From: UBA9619 sp964630665
GTDB lineage: Bacteria; Pseudomonadota; Gammaproteobacteria; Arenicellales; UBA868
Reading direction: 5' to 3'
Assembly: GCA_964630665.1 (NCBI GenBank)
Contig: CAZVVN010000059.1
Location: forward strand, 1 to 21,898
Length of the DNA: 21,898 nucleotides
Positions 7,364 through 15,477 of this stretch are shown piece by piece. The number at the start of each line of letters is the position of its first letter. Positions within the stretch are counted from its first letter, which is position 1. The notes below the pieces were generated by a model. The model did not search any database and was not told the origin of the DNA. It saw only the letters and a list, made by a program, of their open reading frames with translations. The position numbers were made by a program, and so were the translations under genes.

Positions 7364-8542
7364 ATGCAGCAGCGGAAGATACCGGCCGTGTTCATGCGCG
7401 GCGGCACCAGCAAGGCACTGATGTTTCACCGCCACCACCTGCCGGCCGACACCAGCCTGTGGCCGGAACTGTTCGTTTCAGCACTGGGGGCGAACGACCC
7501 CTATGGCCGGCAACTCGACGGCATGGGCGGCGGCGTCTCCTCGCTGTCCAAGGTCTGTGTCATCTCTGAATCCGACCGGGCGGACGCCGATATCGACTAT
7601 GCGTTTTTCCAGCTCACCCCGACAACGGATGTCGTTGATTCCTCGGCCAGTTGCGGCAACATGGCGGCAGCGGTGGGCCCCTTTGCCGTCGATGAAGGAC
7701 TGCTGCAGGTCGCTGGGGCCGAAGCCAGCGTAAGAATTTTCAACGTCAACACAGGGCGGATCATCTGCTCGACTTTCTTCCTTGACCAAGACCAAGCGGC
7801 TGTCGATGGCGACCTGGCCCTGCCCGGCGTTGCCGGCCGGGGATCACCGGTCCGGCTGGAGTTCGGCGAGCCCGGGGGCGGTGCGACCGGCCGGCTGCTG
7901 CCCAGCGGAAAGGTCCGTGATGTGCTCAAACTACCGGGGTCAGGGTCCCTCAGTACATCGATGGCAGACGCCGGCAACCCCTGTGTTTTTGTCCTGGCCA
8001 GTGACCTGGGACTGACCGGTACAGAAATGCCCCAGGACCTGGAGCAGGATACCGGAATCATGCAGGCCCTGGAAGCGATCCGCTGTCAGGCCAGCGTCCG
8101 GATGGGTATCGCCGGTGATCTCGAACAAGCTTCTGGTATCCCGGGCATACCCAAGGTGGCTTTTATCTCACCAGCGCAGGACAGCATCAGTCTGTCAGGC
8201 GTCAAAATCGCGGCAGCTGACTGTGACCTTACGCTGCGCATGATCTCGGTCGGCCAACCGCATCAGGCGATCCCTGTCACCGGTGCATTGTGCACAGCGG
8301 TCGCGGCCCGTATTGATGGGTCACTGGTGAGCGACACTGTGGGCTCCAGAAAGCCCGGCCATGATCTCCGGCTCGCCCATCCGTCCGGTGTGGCAACGGT
8401 CGACGCGCGTGTCGAGCAACGCCAGGGCGCCTGGTTCGCTGCGTCAGTTACGATCCAGCGCAGTGCAAGGCGCCTGATGGACGGTCACGTCTACGTATCT
8501 GCCGCCGGTACGCCGGGACTAGGGAGTCCGACCGGATCCTGA
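7364..8542 (+). CDS. PrpF-family isomerase (2-methylaconitate / methylitaconate isomerase-like)
   Basis: 392 residues from the ATG at 7364 (MQQRKIPAVFMRGGTSKALM), where family similarity begins; an upstream in-frame GTG at 7322 would add 14 unrelated residues. The fold is that of diaminopimelate epimerase. Visible landmarks are MRGGTSK (11-17), GGVSSLSKV with Lys63, SASCGNMAAAVG with Cys97, and DAGNPCVFV. Lys63 and Cys97 are 34 apart, the same as Lys73/Cys107 that I recall for Shewanella PrpF. Members isomerise 2-methylaconitate (methylcitrate cycle), 3-methylitaconate (Mii in nicotinate fermentation) or 4-oxalomesaconate (LigU/GalD). The divergent PrpB-like neighbour favours the first two. 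The ribosome site is weak. It is convergent with the aminotransferase gene. Confidence 0.85.
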   Translation: MQQRKIPAVFMRGGTSKALMFHRHHLPADTSLWPELFVSALGANDPYGRQLDGMGGGVSSLSKVCVISESDRADADIDYAFFQLTPTTDVVDSSASCGNMAAAVGPFAVDEGLLQVAGAEASVRIFNVNTGRIICSTFFLDQDQAAVDGDLALPGVAGRGSPVRLEFGEPGGGATGRLLPSGKVRDVLKLPGSGSLSTSMADAGNPCVFVLASDLGLTGTEMPQDLEQDTGIMQALEAIRCQASVRMGIAGDLEQASGIPGIPKVAFISPAQDSISLSGVKIAAADCDLTLRMISVGQPHQAIPVTGALCTAVAARIDGSLVSDTVGSRKPGHDLRLAHPSGVATVDARVEQRQGAWFAASVTIQRSARRLMDGHVYVSAAGTPGLGSPTGS

Positions 8543-8554
8543 CCACCTGGCAAC

Positions 8555-8612
8555 CTGGCCAGCCGGAACAACGCCCGTGTAATTTCCCACTGACCCTACG
8601 ATCGGCGGCCAG
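8555..8612. terminator. possible hairpin between convergent genes
   Basis: CTGGCC at 8555-8560 pairs with GGCCAG at 8607-8612, and GCCG at 8562-8565 with CGGC at 8603-8606, with one bulged A and a loop of about 37 bases. It fills the gap between the PrpF-like stop and the aminotransferase stop, where a bidirectional terminator would be expected. There is no T tract and the loop is long, so this is only a candidate. Confidence 0.22.
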
Positions 8613-8614
8613 TG

Positions 8615-9940
8615 TCAGTAGACCTTGAGTGCTGCGAGGGACCCCTCCAAGGCGGCGACGAACTGATTCACTTCAGTCTCACCCATCGGGGTCGAGAGCA
8701 CACCGAAAAGGCCTCTGCTGCCGAGCAGCACGCCCCGCCCCAGCATCTCGCGATCGAGACCGGTGAGATCGGGACCGGTGGACCGAGCCTCAAGAAGGTC
8801 GCGAAAATCTACCGGCTGGATGTCACTCAACAGCACGCCGAACATCGAACTGCGCCCACTGACCTGGTGGGCAATGCCGTGTCGTTGGAGCATCTCGGTA
8901 GTTCTCTCGCGCAGCATGTCACCCAGTTGGTCCAGGTGCTCATACTCGCCGGGCGTCATCAACCGCATCGTCTCGTAGCCGGCTGCCATCGTCACGGGAT
9001 TGCCATTGTAGGTGCCGCCATGGTGGACTTTCTCTCCCAGCCGATGGTCGAACACCGCCATGATCGCCTCGTTACCGGCGACCGCCCCGACGGGAAAGCC
9101 ACCGCCGATGATCTTGCCCATCGACATCAGGTCAGGCATCACACCATTGGCGTGCCCCGCTCCGTGGTAACCGATTCGGAACGACATGACCTCATCAAAG
9201 ATCAGAACCACACCCAGCTCTCGAGTCAGTTCTCGCAGTGCCTCGAGAAAACCCTCCGCCGGTGCCAGCAGGCCCAGGGCGGCAGGTAAAGGGTCCAGCA
9301 ACACGGCCGCCAGTTCGCTGCAGCAGTCTTCGATCAGCTCACGGCAGATATCCAGTCGGTTCCAAGGCAACGTCACGACGTCTTTCTCAAGGGTCGGGAC
9401 CATGCTGGTTTCCAGGGTGGTCTGCGGACTGCTCACCGTCCCCCAGTTGCCGGGCCTGGAAGAATCACTGGCCTGGGCATAGTCGTAGATGCCGTGGTAA
9501 CACCCCTCAAACTTTGCAATCTTTGAACGGCCGGTGTGGGCACGGGATGCCCGGATCGCAAGCAGCACTGCTTCGCTGCCGGAATTGCAGAAACGCACCT
9601 GATCGGCGGCCGGGATGCGCTCCACCAGCAGTTCAGCCAATCGAATGTCGTATTCAGTCGGCAGTGAAAAGGCGGTGCCGTTCCGGATCACCTGGCCAAC
9701 GGCCGCTGTGACAGCGGGATCCGAGTGTCCCCGGATCAGCGCGGTGTAGTTGTTGATAAAATCGATCCGCTCCTCGCCTTCCACGTCGGTTACTCGGCAT
9801 CCCCGTCCCGACCGGGCATAAACCGGATAAGGATCCATAACGATCGTGTGGCGGGAATTCCCGCCGGGCATAACGGCCAGCGCCCGGTCATAGAGCTTTT
9901 TCGATTCCGCCTGACGGTCCAGATAGCCGATCTTTGCCAT
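8615..9940 (-). CDS. class III PLP aminotransferase, glutamate-1-semialdehyde aminomutase-like
   Basis: 441 residues from the second of two adjacent ATGs; GGAGG at 9948-9952 is 7 bases from ATG 9940 and only 4 from ATG 9943. Class III features: NSGSEA phosphate-binding turn (119-124), GCYHG (146-150), IFDEVMSFR with the PLP-ring Asp249, and MGKIIGGGFPVGA with Schiff-base Lys276. The architecture resembles HemL, but the region after FDEVM (SFRIGYHGA) differs from true HemL. The gene follows hydantoinase genes rather than tetrapyrrole genes. A catabolic omega-, beta- or amino-acid transaminase or aminomutase acting on the product of the upstream HyuAB-like hydrolase is more likely than heme synthesis. 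It is the last gene of its block, 146 bases after the subunit A gene. Substrate unknown. Confidence 0.85.
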   Translation of the reverse strand: MAKIGYLDRQAESKKLYDRALAVMPGGNSRHTIVMDPYPVYARSGRGCRVTDVEGEERIDFINNYTALIRGHSDPAVTAAVGQVIRNGTAFSLPTEYDIRLAELLVERIPAADQVRFCNSGSEAVLLAIRASRAHTGRSKIAKFEGCYHGIYDYAQASDSSRPGNWGTVSSPQTTLETSMVPTLEKDVVTLPWNRLDICRELIEDCCSELAAVLLDPLPAALGLLAPAEGFLEALRELTRELGVVLIFDEVMSFRIGYHGAGHANGVMPDLMSMGKIIGGGFPVGAVAGNEAIMAVFDHRLGEKVHHGGTYNGNPVTMAAGYETMRLMTPGEYEHLDQLGDMLRERTTEMLQRHGIAHQVSGRSSMFGVLLSDIQPVDFRDLLEARSTGPDLTGLDREMLGRGVLLGSRGLFGVLSTPMGETEVNQFVAALEGSLAALKVY

Positions 9941-10032
9941 CATCCACCTCCGTGAGACCCTGATCTGATCACTCGCGCCTGCAGCGTATGACTCCGTCTG
10001 AAGCCGCGTGCCATGTGCATCCCTGTCGTTTC

Positions 10033-10056
10033 CCGCCCTGAAACAGTCCTGGGCGG
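10033..10056. other. GC-rich hairpin between subunit A and aminotransferase genes
   Basis: CCGCCC (10033-10038) and GGGCGG (10051-10056) form a perfect six-pair stem with a 12-base loop in the gap between the hydantoinase A stop and the aminotransferase start. No T tract follows. It could stabilise or attenuate the operon transcript; no function can be shown from sequence. Confidence 0.28.
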
Positions 10057-10089
10057 TGAAGATTTTCCAGTCGTTTTCAGGAGGAACAG

Positions 10090-12240
10090 TTACCGGTCGG
10101 CAGAACGCGGCGAACCGGCCTGCTCCAGATCGATCACGATATTGCCGTGCTCGTCCAGACCGGCCGTGGCATTCGGAGGCACCAGGCAGGTAGCGTCGTA
10201 TTCCTCGATGATACAGGGACCCGGCCGGTCGTCACACAGCGCCGCACGTTCCAGGACCGGAACGTCCAGCCAACCCTGCTCGGGACCCAGATAAGCCTGT
10301 CGGGTAACAAATGTCTGTCCGCCGCCGGTCTCGGTGTGCAGACCCTCCGGCACGCGTGATCCTTCGGACACCCCCTGACCAACAAGCTCCAGATTCACCA
10401 GCTCGACCGGCTCATCGGGCCCGGCCCGATGACCGTAGGTTCTTTCGTGCTCGTCGCCAAAGGCTCTCTGCAGGGCCTCGATAGCGGCCGGGTCGATTGG
10501 ACCGCCCGGTACTGGTACGCTGAGTTCGTAAATCTGGCCCTGATAATGCATGTTTGCGTGGCGAAGCAGCCGGCGGCGATCCGCTGGAAAGCCATCGGCC
10601 GAGAGCTGGGTATCGGCTTGTCGTTCCAGGGCCTGCCAACCGGATTCGAGTTCGGCCGGATCGGCTTCACACAGCACCCGGCGTAGCGTCTGTGAATAAT
10701 GGTGCTCTACCTCTGCACACAGCAGACCGAATGCCGAGAATACGCCGGGTGCTGGCGGCACCAGGATCCGGCGCATACCCAGCACCATCGCTATGGCAGC
10801 CGCAAACAGGGGCCCATTGCCACCAAAGGCAAACAGTACATATTCACGGGGATCACGACCGCGTTCGCTGGACACCGACTTGATCGCCCGGATCATGTTG
10901 GCTGAAGCGATCTCGTAGGCCCCGAAGGCCGCGCGCTCGAGCGTAAGACCCAGGGGTTCAGCGATCGTCTCGGAAAAAACCTGGCGACTCAAATCAGTAT
11001 CAATTGCGAGATCACCACCGACCAGATGGTCCGGGTTCAGGTAACCCAGGATCGCGCAGGCATCGGTGACCGTCGGCTCGGTCCCTCCGGTCCCGTAACA
11101 GACCGGTCCTGGGTCTGCACCGGCACTGCGGGGCCCGATCTGCAGCGCACCGGCCGGGTCGATCCACACCATCGAGCCACCACCAGCACCGACTTCAGCG
11201 AGATCGATCGCCGGCACCTTGAGCCGGTAACCGGCACCGGTCAGCAGACGGGAACCGATCATGATCCCGGCCCCCACACTGTACTCGACCGCTCTGGAAT
11301 ACTGCCCATTCTCAACCAGCGATGCTTTGGCAGTAGTGCCGCCCATGTCGAACGTGACGATATCACCAAGGCCGAGCTTCTGGCTGAGTGCGTGCGCACC
11401 GACCACACCACCCGCCGGTCCCGATTCAATGATGTGACACGGCAGGCGGCGCGTCTGGTCTACGGTGGTCAATCCACCGTTTGACTGCATGAGCAGCAGC
11501 GGTGCATCCAGCCCCTCGTCTTTGAGCCTGGCAACCAGGGAATCAAGATAACCGGCGACTACCGGCAGCAGGTAGGCATTAATGACTGTGGTCGATGTGC
11601 GTTCATACTCCTTGATCTCAGGCAACACGTCACAACTGGCACAGCAGGGCAGGCCTGGTGCTCTCTCGTTGATGACCTCGAGCAACAGGCGCTCGTGTTC
11701 CGGGTTGGCGTAGGCATTTATCAGGCACACCGCAATCGCCTCAACACCCTCCGAGAGCAGACGATCTACCGCCCGCTGAGCGTCTGCCCTGCGCAGGGGC
11801 TTCTCAACTCTACCGTTACTGTCGAGGCGTTCATCGACCTCGACGCGCAGATAACGCTCCACCAGCGGAGGCGGTTTCTCCCACTTTAGATCGTACAGTC
11901 TTGGCATCCGCAGGGTGCGCAGTTCCAGCACGTCACGGAACCCGTCTGTGGTGATCAGACCCGTGCGGGCACCGCTCATCTGCAGAATGGTGTTGGAAGC
12001 CACGGTGGTACCGTGCATGATTTCTGAAACCGGAACATCGCTCAAGCCGGCCGCGGACAGAACCTGTTCAATACCCGCCAGGATCCCCTGGGCGTAGTCG
12101 TCTTCGGTCGACGACACCTTGCGGTTGTGGAGACGCCCATCGGGTGCGACCAGTACGATATCGGTAAACGTGCCCCCAATGTCGACACCCAGTCGATACT
12201 GCTGAGCAGCAGCCCCGGCCAATTCGGCCACCGGACTCAT
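10090..12240 (-). CDS. hydantoinase/oxoprolinase family protein, subunit A (ATPase-fold)
   Basis: 716 residues, typical for HyuA-type subunits. Acetate/sugar-kinase/Hsp70 fold landmarks: DIGGTFTDIV phosphate-binding loop (20-29), HGTTVASNTIL (76-86), ESGPAGGVVGA (272-282) and the second phosphate loop FDMGGTTAK (297-305). The family couples ATP hydrolysis to opening of cyclic amides (5-oxoproline, N-methylhydantoin, caprolactam) or to carboxylation of ketones, together with subunit B. The ATG at 12240 overlaps the subunit B stop as ATGA, and GGAGGA at 12244-12249 inside subunit B serves as its ribosome site. Translational coupling and 1:1 complex formation are therefore likely. Substrate class cannot be fixed: there is no gamma subunit (against acetophenone carboxylase) and no HyuC carbamoylase adjacent. 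Confidence 0.9.
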   Translation of the reverse strand: MSPVAELAGAAAQQYRLGVDIGGTFTDIVLVAPDGRLHNRKVSSTEDDYAQGILAGIEQVLSAAGLSDVPVSEIMHGTTVASNTILQMSGARTGLITTDGFRDVLELRTLRMPRLYDLKWEKPPPLVERYLRVEVDERLDSNGRVEKPLRRADAQRAVDRLLSEGVEAIAVCLINAYANPEHERLLLEVINERAPGLPCCASCDVLPEIKEYERTSTTVINAYLLPVVAGYLDSLVARLKDEGLDAPLLLMQSNGGLTTVDQTRRLPCHIIESGPAGGVVGAHALSQKLGLGDIVTFDMGGTTAKASLVENGQYSRAVEYSVGAGIMIGSRLLTGAGYRLKVPAIDLAEVGAGGGSMVWIDPAGALQIGPRSAGADPGPVCYGTGGTEPTVTDACAILGYLNPDHLVGGDLAIDTDLSRQVFSETIAEPLGLTLERAAFGAYEIASANMIRAIKSVSSERGRDPREYVLFAFGGNGPLFAAAIAMVLGMRRILVPPAPGVFSAFGLLCAEVEHHYSQTLRRVLCEADPAELESGWQALERQADTQLSADGFPADRRRLLRHANMHYQGQIYELSVPVPGGPIDPAAIEALQRAFGDEHERTYGHRAGPDEPVELVNLELVGQGVSEGSRVPEGLHTETGGGQTFVTRQAYLGPEQGWLDVPVLERAALCDDRPGPCIIEEYDATCLVPPNATAGLDEHGNIVIDLEQAGSPRSADR

Positions 12241-14015
12241 TCGTCCTCCCAGACCACGGCAGGAAGCGAGTCACTGCTCCGTGCCTCGAGTCTTGTCTTT
12301 CGCAGTTCCCCGGTCGCAGCCAGGTCCACTGACCAGTTGCTGTCGTCGATCACGACCCCATAATCGCACCTGGCACCTTCGACACTGACATATTCGTTCC
12401 GCACGTCGGCTAACACATGCCCTGGATCCCGTTCCAGCGGATCACCCCAGCCGCCACCGCCAGCCAACTCGTGACGGAATACATCACCGCGACGCAAGGT
12501 CATGGTCAGCTTGGAATCCAGGGTTCGTGCTCCGTTATCCGGGTTCATGACGTTCCGCGATGGTTTACCCGGCCGCCCGCCGTAGAGCCCGTAGGGCCTG
12601 AACCGCCGCCGATCAGAACGAACCTGCAGTACCGCTTCTTCTTCCGTGAATCGGTAGTCCCTTCGGTAGGGCGCACCGCCACGGTACTTGCCTGCCCCTG
12701 CCCGATCAGCAATCAGTTCATAACGCAGGATCTGCAGTGGATTCTGGGATTCGATCAGCTCAACCGACTGGGACGCCATGTTCGCGAACATGTTGGAGTT
12801 ACCTTGAACACCGTCACTCCACGGCCGACCGCCCCAGCTACCACAGGCAAAATCGACGAAGATGAACGGCTGGCGGGATTTGTCGTAACCCCCGATACTG
12901 ATTCCCGTGTTACCACCATCGGATGCCGCGCCGACTTCATCTTTGAGCATCATCGCCAGTGCGCCGAACGCACAGTCCCCCATTCGGAACCCGGTCAGTC
13001 CGCGGGCCGCACAGGCCCCCGGCAACAGCATGTTGGTCACCGTGCCCGGCGGGGCCGTCACCTCGATCGCTCGAAACAACCCTTCGTTGCAAGGGATATC
13101 AAAATCGAGCACCGAGCGGATCGCCGCATAGGACACCGCTTTGGTAAACGACAACGTACAGTTAATAGCGCCTTTCACCTGCGCCGAACTACCGGTCCAG
13201 TCTACTTTGACGCTGTCGCCCTCTTTCTCGATCCGGCAGTTCAGGCGGATTGGCTGATCCCTGTCGATACCGTCGTCATCGATCCAGTCCTCGAAGGCAT
13301 ACGCCCCGTCGGGCAGTTTTCGGACTGCCGCACGGGTCAGCCGCTCCGTGTGGTTGATCACCTCCTGCATGTAGAAACGTGTGGTATCCACCCCGAATCG
13401 CTCGACCAGTTCACCGAACTGGTGCTCGGCGATAGAGCAGGCCGACATCTGGGCCCGCATGTCGCCGAACACCTGCACCGGGATGCGCACGTTTTTCTCG
13501 ATCAGCCGCCACATCGTGGTATTCAGTTCACCTTCGCTGTACAGCTTGACCGGAGGAATACGCAGCCCCTCCTGGTATATCTCGGTGGAGTCCGATGCAT
13601 TCGAGCCCGGCACGCGCCCGCCCATGTCGGCCTGATGCGAGATCGTCGCTGCAATGGCGAGCCTTTCGCCTTCAATGAAGATCGGTTTGAAGATAAAAAC
13701 ATCCGGCAGATGCATGCCGCCCTCGAACGGGTCATTCATGATGAACATGTCGCCGGGCTTGATGTCACCTTCGAAATGCGTCAGCACCGCCTCCAGCGCT
13801 GTGGGTATCGATCCCAGGTGTAAAGGTATAGTCAGGCCCTGAGCCACCAGCTTGCCGTTGGCATCGGTGAAGGCCGTGGAAAAATCCATATTGTCGCGCA
13901 GCACACCCGAATAGGTCGTACGGCAGATCGTCACGGCCATCTCATCGGCGATCGAGAACAGAGCGTTCTTAAAAAGCTCCAGTGTGACCGGGTCGGATGT
14001 CATGGTCTGAGTCAT
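12237..14015 (-). CDS. hydantoinase/oxoprolinase family protein, subunit B
   Basis: 592 residues, normal length for HyuB-type subunits. The N-terminus DPVTLELFKNALFSIADEMAVTICRTTYSGVLRDNMDFS is diagnostic, followed by AQGLTIPLHLGSIP and the metal-site region GDMFIMNDPFEGGMHLPDV (about 96-106 onward), then ISHQADMGG. The C-terminal part has SGGGWGDP-type glycine motifs (HELAGGGGWGDPLERDP). It pairs with subunit A to hydrolyse a cyclic amide or imide using ATP. The ATG at 14015 follows AGGAG at 14021-14025, and a good sigma-70-like promoter lies just upstream, so this is the first gene of the block. A long open frame on the opposite strand (12417-13823) is a codon-bias shadow. Confidence 0.91.
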   Translation of the reverse strand: MTQTMTSDPVTLELFKNALFSIADEMAVTICRTTYSGVLRDNMDFSTAFTDANGKLVAQGLTIPLHLGSIPTALEAVLTHFEGDIKPGDMFIMNDPFEGGMHLPDVFIFKPIFIEGERLAIAATISHQADMGGRVPGSNASDSTEIYQEGLRIPPVKLYSEGELNTTMWRLIEKNVRIPVQVFGDMRAQMSACSIAEHQFGELVERFGVDTTRFYMQEVINHTERLTRAAVRKLPDGAYAFEDWIDDDGIDRDQPIRLNCRIEKEGDSVKVDWTGSSAQVKGAINCTLSFTKAVSYAAIRSVLDFDIPCNEGLFRAIEVTAPPGTVTNMLLPGACAARGLTGFRMGDCAFGALAMMLKDEVGAASDGGNTGISIGGYDKSRQPFIFVDFACGSWGGRPWSDGVQGNSNMFANMASQSVELIESQNPLQILRYELIADRAGAGKYRGGAPYRRDYRFTEEEAVLQVRSDRRRFRPYGLYGGRPGKPSRNVMNPDNGARTLDSKLTMTLRRGDVFRHELAGGGGWGDPLERDPGHVLADVRNEYVSVEGARCDYGVVIDDSNWSVDLAATGELRKTRLEARSSDSLPAVVWEDE

Positions 14016-14020
14016 AGCGC

Positions 14021-14025
14021 CTCCT
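14021..14025 (-). promoter_or_regulatory. ribosome binding site of hydantoinase subunit B
   Basis: AGGAG on the minus strand, 5 bases before ATG 14015, within GGAGGCGCT. Confidence 0.65.
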
Positions 14026-14032
14026 GGCTGGT

Positions 14033-14061
14033 CTTATATCGCCTCCCTTTGGACAATTCAA
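14033..14061 (-). promoter_or_regulatory. sigma-70-type promoter for the hydantoinase-aminotransferase block
   Basis: On the minus strand, TTGAAT (14056-14061) is followed after exactly 17 bases by TATAAG (14033-14038), a four-of-six -35 and a five-of-six -10. Transcription would start near 14026, giving a very short leader that begins about at the AGGAG site. This is the best promoter match noticed in the window. Confidence 0.45.
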
Positions 14062-14319
14062 CTGCCTCCATATCACTGACCCGGCACGAACCTGAAAGCC
14101 TCTCAACTCTCCGCGAACCTTTGGCTATGGATATCGGCGATCTTCCTGGCGATCTCGTCCTGCTGCCGGCAGCGCAATCCGGGAAGTAGACGGAAACCGC
14201 CTCCGGCCGGTACAGTAGGTGCAGCTGTGCCAGAACCGGCTCTGCCCGAGCGGCGACACGGTTCCGGGACTCACGCCGAGACAAGCGATCGATCAGGGTC
14301 CACCGGAGAAACGAAAACC

Positions 14320-15435
14320 ATGAGCAGTGCACTATTCACCGAGGTGTCACTCCGTGGACTGACCGTAAGCAACCGCATCGTGGTCTCACCAATGTGCCAG
14401 TATGCCGCTGAAGGCGGCTCGGCATCGGACTGGCACCTGATGCACCTGGGTCAATTCGCAATGGGCGCCGGCGGCCTGCTGATCACCGAAGCGACCCATG
14501 TCAGTCCTGCCGGCCGGATCTCACCGCACTGCCTGGGTCTTTACAACGATGACAACGAGCGAACCATCAGCCATGTGATTGAATTCTGCCGGGAGCACGG
14601 TGTCGTTGCGCTCGGCACTCAGCTGGCCCACGCCGGACGCAAGGCATCGACCCGACCGCCACTGGACGGTGGGGGCAGCCTGGGCCTGGAGGAAGGTGGC
14701 TGGCAGACGGTCGCCCCTTCAGCCCTGGCTTATGGCGACTGGCACACACCCTCGGAACTGGACCGGGGCGGACTCAACCAGGTGAAGGCGCAGTTTGTCG
14801 ATGCCACCCTGCGCGCAGATCGGATAGGATTCGACCTGGTCGAGGTACACGGTGCGCACGGTTACCTGATCCATCAGTTCTGTTCTTCACTATCGAACCA
14901 CCGGACGGATGAATACGGTGGTTCTCTGGACAACCGGATCCGCTTTCCACTCGAGGTCTTCGAGGCCATGCGGGCCGTATGGCCTCCGGACAAACCAATG
15001 GGTATGCGTATCACGGCGCAGGACTGGGTCGACGGTGGCTGGGATCTGGATGACTGCATTTACTTTGCCAACGCCTTAAAGGTGCTGGGCTGTGATTTTG
15101 TGGATGTCAGCTCCGGGGGACTGGATCCAAGACAGAACATCACAGTCGGGTCTGGCTACCAGGTGCCGTTTGCCGAGCGGGTCCGGCGGGAGACCGGCCT
15201 GCACACGTGGGCGGTCGGCATGATTACCGAACCGCAACAGGCTGACGAGATCGTTGCCAGCGGAAAGGCCGATATGGTCGCGTTGGCCCGGGCAATAATG
15301 GCAGATCCCCGCTGGGCCTGGCACGCGGCGATGGCACTGGGCGATGACACCCCCTGGCCGAAGAGATACCTGCGCGCCCATCCGCGTCATCGAGGGCAGT
15401 TCTTTCCCCGCCATGACGGCCGACCGATCCGCTGA
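14320..15435 (+). CDS. Old Yellow Enzyme-family NADH:flavin oxidoreductase (YqjM/XenA-like)
   Basis: 371 residues from ATG 14320 (MSSALFTEV), with GGAG about 12 bases upstream; family similarity starts here, so the open frame back to 14227 is not coding. The TIM barrel binds FMN and reduces activated C=C bonds with NAD(P)H. Landmarks of the thermophilic-like OYE subgroup: SPMCQY with Cys26, the same number as the redox-tuning Cys26 of YqjM; HAGRKA (104-109); VHGAHGYLIHQF with substrate-binding His177 and His180 and Tyr182; YGGSLDNR (199-206); and ARAIMADPRW near the C-terminus. It lies 42 bases before a NylB-like hydrolase on the same strand, probably one transcript. The physiological substrate is unknown; enals, enones, maleimides and nitro compounds are typical in vitro. 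Confidence 0.92.
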   Translation: MSSALFTEVSLRGLTVSNRIVVSPMCQYAAEGGSASDWHLMHLGQFAMGAGGLLITEATHVSPAGRISPHCLGLYNDDNERTISHVIEFCREHGVVALGTQLAHAGRKASTRPPLDGGGSLGLEEGGWQTVAPSALAYGDWHTPSELDRGGLNQVKAQFVDATLRADRIGFDLVEVHGAHGYLIHQFCSSLSNHRTDEYGGSLDNRIRFPLEVFEAMRAVWPPDKPMGMRITAQDWVDGGWDLDDCIYFANALKVLGCDFVDVSSGGLDPRQNITVGSGYQVPFAERVRRETGLHTWAVGMITEPQQADEIVASGKADMVALARAIMADPRWAWHAAMALGDDTPWPKRYLRAHPRHRGQFFPRHDGRPIR

Positions 15436-15477
15436 GATCACCCGGCAGGCCGAAAGATAGACAAGGCTTTACTGACG

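Larger units (their letters stand above)
14016..14319. other. 304-base divergent intergenic region
   Basis: Separates the minus-strand hydantoinase block from the plus-strand ene reductase. It holds the promoter at 14033-14061 for the former. I see no convincing promoter, operator or small gene for the latter. Open frames crossing it on both strands lack ribosome sites and recognisable protein features. Confidence 0.6.

Noticed and set aside
8612..9289. Open frame on the plus strand opposite the aminotransferase
   Set aside because: Antisense to a well-supported PLP enzyme gene, with no domain and shadow-type composition (His/Gln/Arg rich).
8615..9940. Calling the aminotransferase HemL
   Set aside because: The segment after FDEVM differs from HemL and the context is catabolic, with no tetrapyrrole genes.
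12417..13823. Long open frame on the plus strand opposite hydantoinase subunit B
   Set aside because: It lies wholly antisense to a clear HyuB gene, has no ribosome site or recognisable domain, and is rich in His, Arg, Asp and Gln as expected for the mirror frame of a GC-rich gene.
14012..14332. 106-codon open frame on the minus strand spanning the divergent region
   Set aside because: No recognisable domain, overlaps starts on both sides and the likely promoter at 14033-14061.
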